64,000 nt of DNA from Rhizobium sp. Q54 (GTDB taxonomy: Bacteria; Pseudomonadota; Alphaproteobacteria; Rhizobiales; Xanthobacteraceae), in assembly GCA_945861265.1 (NCBI GenBank), contig CAMAUC010000004.1:46486-110485 (forward strand), given 5' to 3'. The position numbers and the translations under genes are program-made. Below the pieces are notes generated by a model that was not told the DNA's origin, did no database searches, and saw only the letters and a list, made by a program, of their open reading frames with translations. Shown one piece after another: positions 8,022-18,461 of the stretch. Within the stretch, counting starts at the first letter, position 1. Each line of letters starts with the position of its first letter.

Positions 8022-9410
8022 TCAGCCGGCCGAGCCGCTGAGATACTTGGTCGGATCGACTGGGGTCGAGCCCTTGCGGATTTCAAAGTGCAATTGCGGC
8101 GACGTGACGTTGCCGGTCTGACCGGCATTGGCGATCACCTGCCCGCGCTTGATATTGTCGCCGCGCTTGACCAGCAGCTCCTTGGCATTTGCATAGGCCG
8201 ACACAAAGCCATTGGCGTGGCGGATCAGCACCAGATTGCCGTAGCCCTTGAGTTCGTTGCCGGCATAGGCAACGACGCCGTCCTCGGCGGCCTTGATCGG
8301 CGTGCCTTCCGGCACCGCGAGATTGATGCCGTCGTTCTGCCCGCCATTCGATTTCGGTCCGAAGCCGGCGATGACGCGGCCATGCACCGGCCAGCGGAAG
8401 GACGGCATGGCGCCGGCGGGTTCCGTGTTCGATGCGGCGGTCTCGGTGGCCGGAGCTTCCTGCGTTGCGACGCGCGCGGTCTGGGTCGGCGCAGTTGCCA
8501 CGCGTTCGACCGGCACGGTGCGCGGCTGCGCCAGTTGCGGCATCGGCTGGGCGGCGGGAGTCGATACGACCGGCGCGGCCATTGTCGGCGGCGTACGTGC
8601 CGCCGTCTGACGGCCGGCGGCCGGGATCGCGATACGGTCGCCGATATTCAGCTTGGCGTACGGCTCCAGATTGTTGGCGCGGGCAAGCGAGGTGAGCGTG
8701 ATGTTGTGCTTGCGGGCAATGCGCAACAGGCTTTCGCCGGGACCGACAATGTGAACGTTGCCGCCGGCTGGCGCAGAAACCGGCGCAGGCGCAGCAACAG
8801 GCGTAGCGACGCGCGGCGCGACGGGCTGCGGCGCCGAAGTCGACGATACATAGCGCGGGATGACCAGGCGCTGGCCCGGCCTGATCGACGCGACGTTGGT
8901 AATGCCGTTGGTCTCAAGGATCGCCTGTGCCGGCACGCCATGCCGGCGCGCAATCATCTCGACGGTTTCGCCGTTGCCGACCGTCACCGGCGCGCCGCCG
9001 TCCCAGGTCCATGAACCCGACTGCCGCGGCTGGGCCGGCTGGCTGACGACCGAACCGGTTACGTCCGAATTCTGCGGCGTTGTCTGAACGCTCGACTGCT
9101 GTCCCGGGCGATAGGCGCCGAGACCTTGCGCGCCGGTGGCATAACCGCCTGACCCCGAAGGAACAGTCGCGGGCGCGCTCGGCGTCGGCAAAGGCTGCGC
9201 GACAATGGTGCTGCGTTGAGCCGGACGCTGCGCGACCGAGCCGGTATATTCCGGACGCTGCTGCGGCTGCGCGCTCTGGCGATTGTTGGAAGCGTAGGGC
9301 GTGTCGAAGCGGCTGGAGTTGGAGCAACCGGCCAGCGCCAGGCCGATCAGCGCGAGAACGGCGACGCGCGGCCGAGCAAGCGAATGAATCGACACGGTGG
9401 GGCGTGACAT
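8022..9410 (-). CDS. NlpD/DipM-like lipoprotein with two LysM and a degenerate M23 (LytM) domain
   Basis: From ATG 9410 the product is 462 residues. It has a lipoprotein signal with lipobox LAGC (Cys about residue 29), a Pro/Gln-rich linker, LysM 1 (about 148-192), LysM 2 (about 218-262), another linker, and a C-terminal M23 domain (about 340-455). The zinc-site motifs are changed: the usual HxGxD reads NDGIN and the usual HLHFE reads QLHFE. It is therefore probably not a peptidase but an activator of cell-wall amidases, like E. coli NlpD or EnvC and Caulobacter DipM. It follows pcm in the same direction. GTG 9422 is an alternative start. Confidence 0.9.
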   Translation of the reverse strand: MSRPTVSIHSLARPRVAVLALIGLALAGCSNSSRFDTPYASNNRQSAQPQQRPEYTGSVAQRPAQRSTIVAQPLPTPSAPATVPSGSGGYATGAQGLGAYRPGQQSSVQTTPQNSDVTGSVVSQPAQPRQSGSWTWDGGAPVTVGNGETVEMIARRHGVPAQAILETNGITNVASIRPGQRLVIPRYVSSTSAPQPVAPRVATPVAAPAPVSAPAGGNVHIVGPGESLLRIARKHNITLTSLARANNLEPYAKLNIGDRIAIPAAGRQTAARTPPTMAAPVVSTPAAQPMPQLAQPRTVPVERVATAPTQTARVATQEAPATETAASNTEPAGAMPSFRWPVHGRVIAGFGPKSNGGQNDGINLAVPEGTPIKAAEDGVVAYAGNELKGYGNLVLIRHANGFVSAYANAKELLVKRGDNIKRGQVIANAGQTGNVTSPQLHFEIRKGSTPVDPTKYLSGSAG

Positions 9411-9599
9411 TGGGTTACTCACTCACACACACAAATATGTAGAATTGGAAATAGACCATTCACGAGTAAATAAGGTTTTAAGAATTGGCGCAGGACCGGC
9501 AACGTTTGCCGAGTCCGCCCAAAATGCCACACCCGGCGCGGCGCGGCGGCAACAGTGTCGGTATCCGGACGACGCAATCAGCAGAATTTAATTGGCCGG

Positions 9600-10265
9600 C
9601 TACAATTCCTGGGCCTGCCCCGGTAACAGTGGGACGAAACGAACAGAAATCAGCTCCTCGCGCTTCACCTCGACGCCGGCCGCCGTTATCGATTTGGTAA
9701 GCCTAATAATTCGTTGCGGTCCATTATGCGGACCGACCGGCAACAGCATGATGCCGTCATCGGCCAATTGATCGAGCAAAGCGTTTGGCACCTCCTCGGC
9801 CGCCGCCGTGACAATGATGCGGTCGAACGGCGCCTTGCCCGGGCAGCCGGCAAAGCCGTCGCCGACCACAACCTCGACATTAATGTAGCCGAGCGCTGCC
9901 AGCCTTTCGCGCGCCTGCGCGGCCAGAGTGCGGTAGCGCTCGATACTGACCACCTCGCGCGCCAGGCGCGACAGCACGGCCGCCTGATAGCCCGACCCGG
10001 TGCCGATCTCGAGCACGCGATGATGCGGCCGCAGCGCCAGCTGCTCGGTCATATAGGCGACCACGTAAGGCTGGCTGATGGTCTGGCCACAGGGTATCGG
10101 CAGCGCCTGATCCGCATAGGCGGTTTCGATAAACCCCGGTTCGACGAAATCGGCGCGCGGCACCTCCTCCATCGCCCGCAGCACCGCCTGGTCGCCGATG
10201 CCGCGCCGGCGCAGCGTCAGCAGGAACTCCATACGGCCGATGTCGCGTCCGCCCTGCTCGCTCAC
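9600..10265 (-). CDS. pcm: Protein-L-isoaspartate O-methyltransferase
   Basis: Pcm methylates L-isoaspartyl residues formed by protein ageing, starting their repair. GTG 10265 is preferred because GAGGAGAG lies 7 nt upstream; it yields 221 residues, the usual family size, while the frame itself runs open to 10358. Visible motifs are the active-site segment [16 protein letters not shown], the SAM-binding [19 protein letters not shown], and [18 protein letters not shown]. It belongs to the surE-pcm-nlpD order, but an oppositely oriented response regulator now separates it from surE. Confidence 0.95.
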   Translation of the reverse strand: MSEQGGRDIGRMEFLLTLRRRGIGDQAVLRAMEEVPRADFVEPGFIETAYADQALPIPCGQTISQPYVVAYMTEQLALRPHHRVLEIGTGSGYQAAVLSRLAREVVSIERYRTLAAQARERLAALGYINVEVVVGDGFAGCPGKAPFDRIIVTAAAEEVPNALLDQLADDGIMLLPVGPHNGPQRIIRLTKSITAAGVEVKREELISVRFVPLLPGQAQEL

Positions 10266-10272
10266 GGTCAAA

Positions 10273-10280
10273 CTCTCCTC
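10273..10280 (-). promoter_or_regulatory. Ribosome binding site fixing the pcm start
   Basis: The minus strand reads GAGGAGAG here, 7 nt before GTG 10265. This strong Shine-Dalgarno match is the reason for choosing that GTG over the upstream in-frame starts. Confidence 0.7.
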
Positions 10281-10390
10281 GCCTCGAACTCTAGCACTTT
10301 TGACCCCCATTCGGATAAGGTTGTCGGCGAAAACGGAACCCGATGGAACTTCTCGCACGATACCGCGTTACGGTGCAGGGGACGATATTC

Positions 10391-10762
10391 ATGACCAAAC
10401 CAACGCTAGCGCCGGCCCGCATTCTTGTGGTTGAGGACGAGTACCTCATTCGCATGCTGCTGGAGGACATGCTGGCCGATCTCGGCCACGTGGTCGCCGC
10501 CGCCGTCAGCACCATTGCCGAGGCCAAAGAGCTGGCCGCGACCGCCGAATTCGACTGCGCCGTCCTCGACGTCAATCTCGATGGCGAGCAGATTTTTCCC
10601 GTGGCCGATATCCTGATCAAGCGCGGCAAACCATTCGTATTCGTCACCGGCTATGGCGAAGGCAGTTTGCCGGAAGCCTATCGCGGCCGCCCGGCCCTGC
10701 AGAAGCCGTTCCAGGTTGAACGGCTGGAGCAGATGCTGGCCGGACTGCTGGCGACGGTTTGA
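10391..10762 (+). CDS. Single-domain (CheY-like) response regulator
   Basis: The product is 123 residues, made only of a receiver domain. The acidic pair lies in ILVVEDEYLI, the phosphoacceptor Asp in CAVLDVNLDGE, the Thr in FVFVTGYGE and the Lys in ALQKPF. There is no output domain, so it signals by protein contact or as a phosphate sink. ATG 10391 follows an AGGGGA element. It sits on the plus strand between pcm and surE, against a block otherwise transcribed on the minus strand, and no histidine kinase is adjacent. Its partner cannot be told from the sequence. Confidence 0.9.
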   Translation: MTKPTLAPARILVVEDEYLIRMLLEDMLADLGHVVAAAVSTIAEAKELAATAEFDCAVLDVNLDGEQIFPVADILIKRGKPFVFVTGYGEGSLPEAYRGRPALQKPFQVERLEQMLAGLLATV

Positions 10763-10770
10763 TTTTGCTT

Positions 10771-10792
10771 GCCCCGGCCGAAGAGCCGGGGC
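10771..10792. terminator. GC-rich hairpin between converging response regulator and surE
   Basis: A perfect 8-bp stem (10771-10778 with 10785-10792) and 6-nt loop starts 8 nt after the response regulator stop codon. There is no good T tract on either strand, so it is a plausible but weak bidirectional terminator. Confidence 0.4.
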
Positions 10793-10870
10793 CGTTCCAA
10801 ACTCCATTTCCGGTAACGGTCCCGGTTCAGCAGCGCACCACTTCGCGGCGCGCTGCGCCCGGGACAAGCG

Positions 10871-11634
10871 TCACCCCAACAACGCCGCCAGCTTTGTCAT
10901 GAACGGCTCGTCGGTCAGATCGAGCCGCAGCGGCGTCACCGAAATCTTGTGCTCGTTGAGCGCGGCGAGATCGCTGCCCGGCCCCGCGCCCATATTGCCG
11001 CCGCCGCGCGAGAAAGCGATCCAGTAATAGGGATTGCCGCGGCCGTCGGCGCGCGGCTCAATGCGCAGCAATTCCTGATCGCGTTTGCCTTGCGTCGACA
11101 CCGCGACGCCCTTGACGTCGGCCGGCAGGCAATCGGGAAAATTGATGTTGACCAGCACGTCGCGCGGCATGCCTTCGGCAAGAATTTTCTCGATCAGGGC
11201 CGGCGCATGCGCGATCGCGGTGTCCCAATGCGGCAGATGCTTCGTCGTGAACGCATAAGCCTGCGACAATGCGAAGGACGGCACGCCGAGCACCGTGCCT
11301 TCGAGCGCGGCGGCCACCGTGCCGGAATAGATCACGTCCTCGGCGGCGTTGCGGCCGCGATTGACGCCGGAGATGACGAGATCCGGCGCATCCTTCATGA
11401 TGTGGCGAATGCCCATGATGACGCAGTCGGTCGGCGTGCCCTTGACGGCGAAGCGGCGCTCGTCGACTTCGCGCAGGCGCAACGGATCGTTCAACGACAA
11501 TGAATGCGACACGCCGGACTGATCGGTCTCGGGTGCTACGATCCACACGTCGTCCGATATCGCGCGGGCAATCTGCTCGCAGGCACTCAGGCCCGGCGCG
11601 TGGATGCCGTCGTCATTGGTGATGAGGATGCGCA

Positions 11635-11635
<1 letters not shown>
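10871..11635 (-). CDS. surE: 5'/3'-nucleotidase SurE
   Basis: SurE is a metal-dependent nucleoside monophosphatase linked to stationary-phase survival. The 254-residue product opens with the family signature MRILITNDDGIHAPGL, whose Asp pair binds the metal, and contains VAPETDQSGVSHSLSL and DLVISGVNRGRNAAEDVIYSG. Its ATG overlaps the serS stop codon (TAATG), so the two genes are probably translationally coupled. Confidence 0.96.
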
Positions 11636-13077
<1,442 letters not shown>

Positions 13078-13158
13078 CTAGTCGGATTTTCGGGCTTAGC
13101 CAACGCTTCGCCGCCCGTATTATTGAAAGGCCCCGGGCAGGCCGCCTTCCTTATCCTA

Positions 13159-13510
13159 CCCTCGGCAAATACCGAGGGGATGGAGCGCCGAAAGGCGCAA
13201 CATCTTGGTCCACGCCTTGCGTCCCGCCTATGCCCTTGCGGGCTTCGGCGGACAAGGCATGAGCACCCGTGGCGACGGGTGCGCGCCTCCCGGCGCTCCA
13301 TCGCGGCGTCTTCCGGCAGCCGGGCCGCGCTTCTGGCGGCTATTGGCCTCACCGAGAACGGCCGAGGCGCGGTCCTTTTGGGCCCCACACCTCTTTAGTC
13401 CCGGCAAAGCCAAGGGCTTCGCACCATCAGCCAGCTCCTGGCGGGAGGTCCTAGTGCCTCCGAGCGGAGCCCCGGCACCGCCCGAGCGCAGTGAGTGCGT
13501 TACTCACCGC
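13159..13510. repeat. Multi-hairpin structured intergenic element downstream of the serS start
   Basis: No convincing gene lies in 13069-13732. This part is dense in inverted repeats: 13159-13165 with 13172-13178; a long-range arm 13179-13198 with 13283-13302 (18 of 20 paired) enclosing 13214-13219/13253-13258, 13232-13235/13240-13243 and 13263-13270/13275-13282; then 13454-13461/13466-13478 and 13491-13496/13502-13507. The first 144 nt could fold as a branched cruciform or RNA. I recall similar long intergenic sequences in several Bradyrhizobium-type genomes, but could not check this. An interspersed repeat is the simplest reading; a non-coding RNA is possible. Confidence 0.5.
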
Positions 13511-13626
13511 CCGCGGGCGCCGCATCCTGCTCCACCATCCTGACGCCTCATGACAGCGCCCCTCGATTGAGCAGGACGAGGGAATTTAAGCATAGGATTA
13601 ATAGCTGGTCAAGCGGGTTTTTCCCC

Positions 13627-13721
13627 GCCTCATCCTGAGGAGCGCCGAAGGCCCGTCTCGAAGGATGGGGCGGCCTCTTCCTTCGAGACGCCGCGCTGCT
13701 CGCGGCTCCTCAGGATGAGGC
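13627..13721. repeat. 95-bp palindromic intergenic repeat, copy 1 (behind tatC)
   Basis: Perfect 17-bp outer arms (13627-13643 with 13705-13721) and 12-bp inner arms (13654-13665 with 13679-13690) form a nested palindrome with the cores CTGAGG and TCTCGAAGGATG. It ends 12 bp from the tatC stop, so it would form the 3' end of the tat transcript. A related copy lies at 15621-15728. Confidence 0.8.
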
Positions 13722-13732
13722 CGAGAGAGCGC

Positions 13733-14566
13733 CTACTCCGCCGGCTTGGCCGGTTCGCCGACATCCGCCGCCGCTTTCGCGTCGGCCTCGGCCTTGGCGT
13801 CGGCATCCTTCTTCGCGCGCTTCTCGACGACGCCGACCGAAAGGATCGAGCCCTCGTAGAGAATGAGCAGCGGGATCGCCAGCGACATCTGGCTGATGAC
13901 GTCGGGCGGCGTCAGCACCGCCGCGACGACGAAGGCGGCGACGATGAAGTAGCGGCGCTTTTCCTTCAGTTGCTGCGCGGTAATGACGCCGATGCGGCCG
14001 AGCAGCGTGAGAATGACCGGCAACTGGAAAGCGACGCCGAAAGCGAGCACGAGCGTCATCATCAGCGACAGATATTCGCCGACCTTGGGCAGAAGCGCGA
14101 TCGAGGCTTCGCCCTCGACGCCGGTCTGCTGCATGCCGAGCGAAAAGCGGATCAGCATCGGCAGCACCATGAAATAGACCACCGTGCCGCCGAGCGCGAA
14201 GAAGAACGGCGTCGCCACCAGATAAGGCAGGAAGGCCTTGCGCTCGTGCCGGTAAAGACCCGGCGCGACGAACATGTAAATCTGCGCGGCGATCACCGGG
14301 AACGCCAGAAATGCCGCGCCGAACATGGCGAGCTTCAACTGCGTCATGAAATATTCGAGCAGCGCGGTGTAGATGAATTTCGAATTCTCCGCGCCGGCGA
14401 CCCAGACGAAGGGCCAGACGAGGATGTTGTAGATCTGCTTGGCGAAGGCAAAGCAGATCGCGAACATCACGCCGAAGGCGATCAAAGCCTTGATGAGCCG
14501 CGAGCGCAGCTCGATCAGATGCTCCATCAGCGGCGCCTTGCTGGCCTCGATGTCGTCGTGGCTCAC
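13733..14566 (-). CDS. tatC: Sec-independent (twin-arginine) translocase subunit TatC
   Basis: TatC is the multi-span receptor of the Tat pathway that recognises twin-arginine signal peptides. The 277-residue product begins with the conserved cytoplasmic segment ([19 protein letters not shown]), has six predicted membrane helices, and ends in a charged Ala/Lys-rich tail. Its ATG overlaps the tatB stop by 4 nt (ATGA). A likely client in this window is the carbonic anhydrase at 37295-38089. Confidence 0.97.
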   Translation of the reverse strand: MSHDDIEASKAPLMEHLIELRSRLIKALIAFGVMFAICFAFAKQIYNILVWPFVWVAGAENSKFIYTALLEYFMTQLKLAMFGAAFLAFPVIAAQIYMFVAPGLYRHERKAFLPYLVATPFFFALGGTVVYFMVLPMLIRFSLGMQQTGVEGEASIALLPKVGEYLSLMMTLVLAFGVAFQLPVILTLLGRIGVITAQQLKEKRRYFIVAAFVVAAVLTPPDVISQMSLAIPLLILYEGSILSVGVVEKRAKKDADAKAEADAKAAADVGEPAKPAE

Positions 14567-15105
14567 GCTTTTACCCCTTGGCCGCCGGCCGGTTTGTCGG
14601 CCGCACTATCAGCCGGTTTGTCCGGCGCCGGCGTAGCGACGGCGAAATCTTTTTCAGTCAAAGCCGACGGCATCTCGGGCAGCGGGATATCGATCGGCGG
14701 CAGGACACTGCCGGGCAATTTGGCCCCGTCGGTCGCCCCGCCTGTGGGCGCCGGCAGCGGCGCCGGATCGTCGGGGTTGAAATCGGCCGCCGTGCTGGTC
14801 GGCTGGCCGGCATCCGCCATCGGGTCCGGCAGCGTGAAAGTCTTCTCGATGTCGTTCTTGGTCTCGGTCAGCGGATCGTACTTGGTGACGTCGCTGACCA
14901 TGTCCTCGGCCTGCTTCTTCAGGTCGGCGATGTCGGCTTCGCGCAACGCTTCCTGGAACTGGCCCTGGAATTCGTTGGCCATGCGCCGCACCTTGGCCAG
15001 CGCCTGGCCGACCGTGCGCAGCACGCCGGGCAATTCCTTCGGGCCGATGGCGATCAGCGCGACGATGCCGATGAGGAGAATCTCGCCCCAACCTAAATTG
15101 AACAT
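14563..15105 (-). CDS. tatB: Twin-arginine translocase subunit TatB
   Basis: The 180-residue product has the short N-terminal membrane anchor ([20 protein letters not shown]), the glycine-proline hinge [10 protein letters not shown], an amphipathic helix and a long, acidic, Pro-rich tail. TatB joins TatC in the substrate-binding complex. It is followed directly by tatC with a 4-nt overlap and preceded by tatA after a 135-bp gap that holds a hairpin. Confidence 0.95.
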   Translation of the reverse strand: MFNLGWGEILLIGIVALIAIGPKELPGVLRTVGQALAKVRRMANEFQGQFQEALREADIADLKKQAEDMVSDVTKYDPLTETKNDIEKTFTLPDPMADAGQPTSTAADFNPDDPAPLPAPTGGATDGAKLPGSVLPPIDIPLPEMPSALTEKDFAVATPAPDKPADSAADKPAGGQGVKA

Positions 15106-15122
15106 GGGTCAATCAACTCCAG

Positions 15123-15170
15123 GCGCATGATCCCGAAAAGCGGCGGCCGGTTTTCGGGCGGAAGCGCGAT
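15123..15170. repeat. Imperfect palindromic repeat between tatA and tatB
   Basis: A stem of 8 bp (15132-15139 with 15151-15158) surrounds GCGGCGGCCGG, inside a longer imperfect palindrome beginning GCGCATGATCCCGAAAA. The layout resembles the short Rhizobiales repeats with a CCCGAAAA...CCGGTTTTCGGG core. It lies in the tatA-tatB gap and could adjust the ratio of TatA to TatBC message. Confidence 0.5.
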
Positions 15171-15240
15171 CAAAAACCGACGCCGCGCGCGCAATGCCGG
15201 AGCCGGGTATCCGCGACGCCGGCTGCGAAACGGCGCGGCG

Positions 15241-15480
15241 TCAGGAATGCGCGCGCTCGGTCTCGGCCTTCGCCGCGGTGCTGGCCGGCGGATTTTCGAT
15301 GGTCTTGACCGGCTCGGGCTTGGCTTCGGCGGTCTTGTCGTCTTCCGACATGCCCTTCTTGAAGGCCTTGATGCCCTGCGCGAAGTCACCCATCAGGCCG
15401 GAAATCTTGCCGCGGCCGCCGAACAGCAGCATCACCACGACGATAACGATCAGCCAGTGCCAGATACTAAAGGAACCCAT
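15241..15480 (-). CDS. tatA: Twin-arginine translocase subunit TatA
   Basis: The 79-residue product has one N-terminal membrane helix ([18 protein letters not shown]), the hinge [23 protein letters not shown] and a polar tail, which is the TatA/E pattern. TatA oligomers form the translocation pore recruited by TatBC. It heads the tatABC cluster. A palindromic repeat lies between it and scpB, so tat may have its own promoter in 15481-15620. Confidence 0.95.
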   Translation of the reverse strand: MGSFSIWHWLIVIVVVMLLFGGRGKISGLMGDFAQGIKAFKKGMSEDDKTAEAKPEPVKTIENPPASTAAKAETERAHS

Positions 15481-15620
15481 AACCTGTCCTCCGCGGCGAC
15501 GGGCATATGCCCCAGACCCGTCCCGCTCGATGATTTGGCCTAGAAACTAGGCCGAGGACGCGGCAAAAACAAGGACTTAACCGGCGGGCGTACGGGGCGT
15601 GATGACGCGGTTAATCTCTC

Positions 15621-15728
15621 CCGTCACCCTGAGGTGCGAGGCCTTTAGGCCGAGCCTCGAAGGGCGACGAGCCACAGGGGCCGGCCATCCTTCGAGGCCC
15701 GGCTTCGCCGGGCACCTCAGGATGACGG
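15621..15728. repeat. 108-bp palindromic intergenic repeat, copy 2 (behind scpB)
   Basis: Outer arms 15621-15637 and 15712-15728 pair with one mismatch; inner arms 15654-15663 and 15689-15698 pair perfectly. It shares its plan and the CTGAGG and CCTTCGAG cores with the copy at 13627-13721. It ends 4 bp from the scpB stop, so it would form the 3' end of the argS-to-scpB message. Confidence 0.8.
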
Positions 15729-15732
15729 ATAA

Positions 15733-16557
15733 CTACTTCTCGCCCTCGCCCTCGGTCTTTTCGGCCGCGGCCTGCGGCGGCTCGAGATCGAGCTCTGGCG
15801 CCGGCGCAAGACCGAGGTCGAGATCGCCCGGCTCGAGCGGATCCTCGTCGTCGCGCAACGCGGCATCATCCGACGGCATCGGCACATGGAAACCGGATGG
15901 CATGTTGCCTTCGAGAAGCCCGGCGCCTTTGAGTTCGTCGAGGCCCGGCAGATCGGCGACTTCCTCAAGTCCAAAATGCGACAGGAACGCTTCGTTGGTG
16001 CCGTAGGTGATCGGCCGGCCCGGTGACTTGCGCCGCCCGCGCGGCCTGATCCAGCCGGTCTTGAGCAGCACGTCGAGCGTGCCGGCGGCGGTGGCGACGC
16101 CGCGGATTTCCTCGATCTCGGCGCGCGTCACCGGCTGGTGATAGGCGACGATGGCGAGCGTCTCGATCGCCGCGCGCGACAGCTTGCGCGTCTCGGTGAC
16201 TTCCTTGGTCAACAGCCAGGACAGATCGTCGGCGGTGCGGAAGGTCCACTTGCGGCCGACCTTCACCAGATTGACGCCGCGCGTCGCATATTCGGCCTTC
16301 AGCCGCGCCAGCGCGTCCTTGATGTCGATGCCGTCCGGCAGCGCGCGCAGCATGGCGGCCTCGTCGAGCGGCTCGCCGGCGGCAAACAGCAAGGCCTCGA
16401 GCAGACGCAGTTCGTCGGCGCGCGGCGCGGGTTCGTGCGCGCTTTCCTCGGACACCTCGACGAACTCGACGGTCTCGATCACTTCGATGGTCTGTTCGGG
16501 CGATGCCGGCGCGTCGTCATTGTGCACGATCACGAGCTTCTTGGCCGCGGCTGACAT
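15733..16557 (-). CDS. scpB: Segregation and condensation protein B
   Basis: ScpB binds ScpA as part of the SMC-ScpAB complex that condenses and separates chromosomes. From ATG 16557 the product is 274 residues. It has an acidic N-terminus, then two winged-helix domains: LRLLEALLFAAGEPLDEAAM (about 49-68) and AIETLAIVAYHQPVTRAEIEEIRG, followed by GRRKSPGRPITYGTNEAFL. A long acidic, Pro-rich tail follows. The 50 extra residues in the frame up to 16707 overlap scpA and are rejected. It starts 13 nt after the scpA stop. Confidence 0.93.
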   Translation of the reverse strand: MSAAAKKLVIVHNDDAPASPEQTIEVIETVEFVEVSEESAHEPAPRADELRLLEALLFAAGEPLDEAAMLRALPDGIDIKDALARLKAEYATRGVNLVKVGRKWTFRTADDLSWLLTKEVTETRKLSRAAIETLAIVAYHQPVTRAEIEEIRGVATAAGTLDVLLKTGWIRPRGRRKSPGRPITYGTNEAFLSHFGLEEVADLPGLDELKGAGLLEGNMPSGFHVPMPSDDAALRDDEDPLEPGDLDLGLAPAPELDLEPPQAAAEKTEGEGEK

Positions 16558-16570
16558 TGACTCGGTCTCC

Positions 16571-17407
16571 TTATGCGTTTTCTTGCGCGTCATGCGACGT
16601 GTGACCGCCGGCCCCGCCGACACGCTTGCGCATGTAGATCGGCGAGAACGACTCCTTCTGATGAATTTCGGCGTGACCCTCGCGCACCAGCTCCAGCGCG
16701 GAGGCAAACGACGAAGCGAATACGGTCGCCGTCATCGACGGCTCGACCACGTAAGTGATGAGGAATGAGTCGATGCGCGACCAGTCGGTCGACTGGCCGA
16801 TCAGGCGCTCCAGCGTGGCGCGCGCCTCGGCCAGGGACCAGACGGTGCGCTTCTTGAAGCGCACGCGGGAGAGCACGGTGCGCTGGCGCTGCGAGGCATA
16901 GGCCGACAAGAGGTCGTACAGTGTCGCTGTCCATTCCGGCTTCTTGATCTCGGCGATCGGCTCCGGCAGTCCGCGCTCGAACACGTCGCGGCCGAGCTGC
17001 GGCCGGTCCATCATCTTGGTGGCGAATTCGCGGATCGCCTCGAGACGGCGCAGGCGACTGGCCAGAGCCAGCGCCATGTCCTCGGCGGACGGCCCCTCGC
17101 CGGGCGCCGCTTCCGGCAACATCAGGCGCGACTTGAGATAAGCGAGCCAGGCCGCCATCACCAGATAGTCGGCGGCCAGTTCAAGGCGCACCTTGCGCGC
17201 CGCTTCGATGAAGACGAGATACTGGTCGGCCAAGGCCAAAATCGAAATCTTGTGCAGGTCGACCTTCTGCTGGCGCGCGAGCGTCAGCAAGAGATCGAGC
17301 GGGCCCTCGAAGCCTTCGACATCGACGATCATCGCCGGCTCGCTGTCGGCGCGATCGGCCTCGAGCGGGATGGTTGTCTGCGCGGTACTGAATTCTTCAG
17401 GCGTCAT
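16571..17407 (-). CDS. scpA: Segregation and condensation protein A
   Basis: ScpA is the kleisin subunit that bridges SMC heads. From ATG 17407 the product is 278 residues. It has the N-terminal signature GFEGPLDLLLTLARQQKVDL (about 30-49), the following KISILALADQYLVFIEAA, and a C-terminal winged-helix region. An ORF extension to 17575 lies inside nagZ and is not family-like. It starts 5 nt after the nagZ stop, showing tight operon packing. Confidence 0.94.
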   Translation of the reverse strand: MTPEEFSTAQTTIPLEADRADSEPAMIVDVEGFEGPLDLLLTLARQQKVDLHKISILALADQYLVFIEAARKVRLELAADYLVMAAWLAYLKSRLMLPEAAPGEGPSAEDMALALASRLRRLEAIREFATKMMDRPQLGRDVFERGLPEPIAEIKKPEWTATLYDLLSAYASQRQRTVLSRVRFKKRTVWSLAEARATLERLIGQSTDWSRIDSFLITYVVEPSMTATVFASSFASALELVREGHAEIHQKESFSPIYMRKRVGGAGGHTSHDAQENA

Positions 17408-17412
17408 GACGT

Positions 17413-18417
17413 TCAGGCCACCATCTCGTTGAAAATCCGGCGCGCCGCCGCGACATCGAACTCCGCGCGGGCGTGACGCGCTGCCAATGCGGCCTCGGCG
17501 CGTTGTGCCGCCGCACCGTTGAGTTCGGGCGCGGCACCGGCGACCTGTTGCATCTCGGACAAATCGCCATTGCAATGAAGCACGACATCGCAGCCTGCGG
17601 CGAGCGCAGCGTGGCTGCGTTCGGCAATTGTCCCCGACAAAGCGCCCATCGAGACGTCATCGCTCATCAGCAGCCCCGTGAATCCGATAAATCCGCGAAT
17701 CACTTCGCGCACTATTGTGACTGAAGTTGTCGCCGGTGAGCCTGCGTCGATGGCGCTAAACACAACATGCGCGGTCATGCCGAGCGGCAGGCCGGCCAGC
17801 GGCCGGAAAGCGGCGAAATCGGTCTTTTCCAGCGTGGCGCGGTCGGTCGATACCACCGGCAGCTTGAGGTGACTGTCGGCGGTGGCGCGGCCATGGCCCG
17901 GCAGGTGCTTGAGGACCGGCAGGACGCCGCCGGCCAGCAGGCCTTCGGCTACCGCGCCGGCAATCGCCGCGACTTTGGCCGGTTCGGTGCCATAGGCGCG
18001 GTCGCCGATGATCGGGTCGTGGCCGGCGACCGGCACGTCGGCGATCGGCAGGCAATCTGTGTCGATGCCCACGGCCAGGAGATCGGCGGCGATCAAATGG
18101 CCGGCCAGCCGCGCCGCGGCCAGGCCAGAGGTGGGATCGCGGTCGTAAATCGCGCCGTAGCGGGCGCCCGGCGGATAGACCGGCCAGTGCGGCGGACCGA
18201 GCCGCGCCACCCGTCCGCCCTCCTGGTCGACCAGAACGGGAGCTTCCCAGCCGAGAATATCGCGGAAATCGCGTGTCAGCGTAGCCAGTTGATCAGGCGT
18301 GCTGACATTGCGCTTGAAGACGATCAGGCCCCACGGGGCGGCGCTCCGCAGAAACGCGCGCTCATTGGCGGTGATGGTAAGTCCCGCCAAACCGGTGATG
18401 AATGCGCGTGCCGCCAT
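17413..18417 (-). CDS. nagZ: Beta-N-acetylhexosaminidase NagZ (GH3)
   Basis: NagZ removes N-acetylglucosamine from anhydromuropeptides during peptidoglycan recycling in the cytoplasm. The 334-residue product has the GH3 TIM-barrel motifs: FKRNVSTPDQL, LVDQEGGRVARLGPPHWP, and the catalytic-loop motif VLKHLPGHGRATADSHLKLP with the His-Asp pair typical of NagZ. The nucleophile Asp is in LLMSDDVSMGAL. It lies between the SPOR gene and scpA in a run of same-strand genes. Confidence 0.95.
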   Translation of the reverse strand: MAARAFITGLAGLTITANERAFLRSAAPWGLIVFKRNVSTPDQLATLTRDFRDILGWEAPVLVDQEGGRVARLGPPHWPVYPPGARYGAIYDRDPTSGLAAARLAGHLIAADLLAVGIDTDCLPIADVPVAGHDPIIGDRAYGTEPAKVAAIAGAVAEGLLAGGVLPVLKHLPGHGRATADSHLKLPVVSTDRATLEKTDFAAFRPLAGLPLGMTAHVVFSAIDAGSPATTSVTIVREVIRGFIGFTGLLMSDDVSMGALSGTIAERSHAALAAGCDVVLHCNGDLSEMQQVAGAAPELNGAAAQRAEAALAARHARAEFDVAAARRIFNEMVA

Positions 18418-18461
18418 CGGCGCGGATTAACCCGCGCCAGCCGTCAGGGCAAGTTTGGCTG

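Noticed and set aside
13205..13543. Plus-strand frame of 112 codons in the serS-tatC gap
   Set aside because: It lies over stacked inverted repeats, has a composition driven by the repeats, and shows no domain pattern or ribosome binding site.
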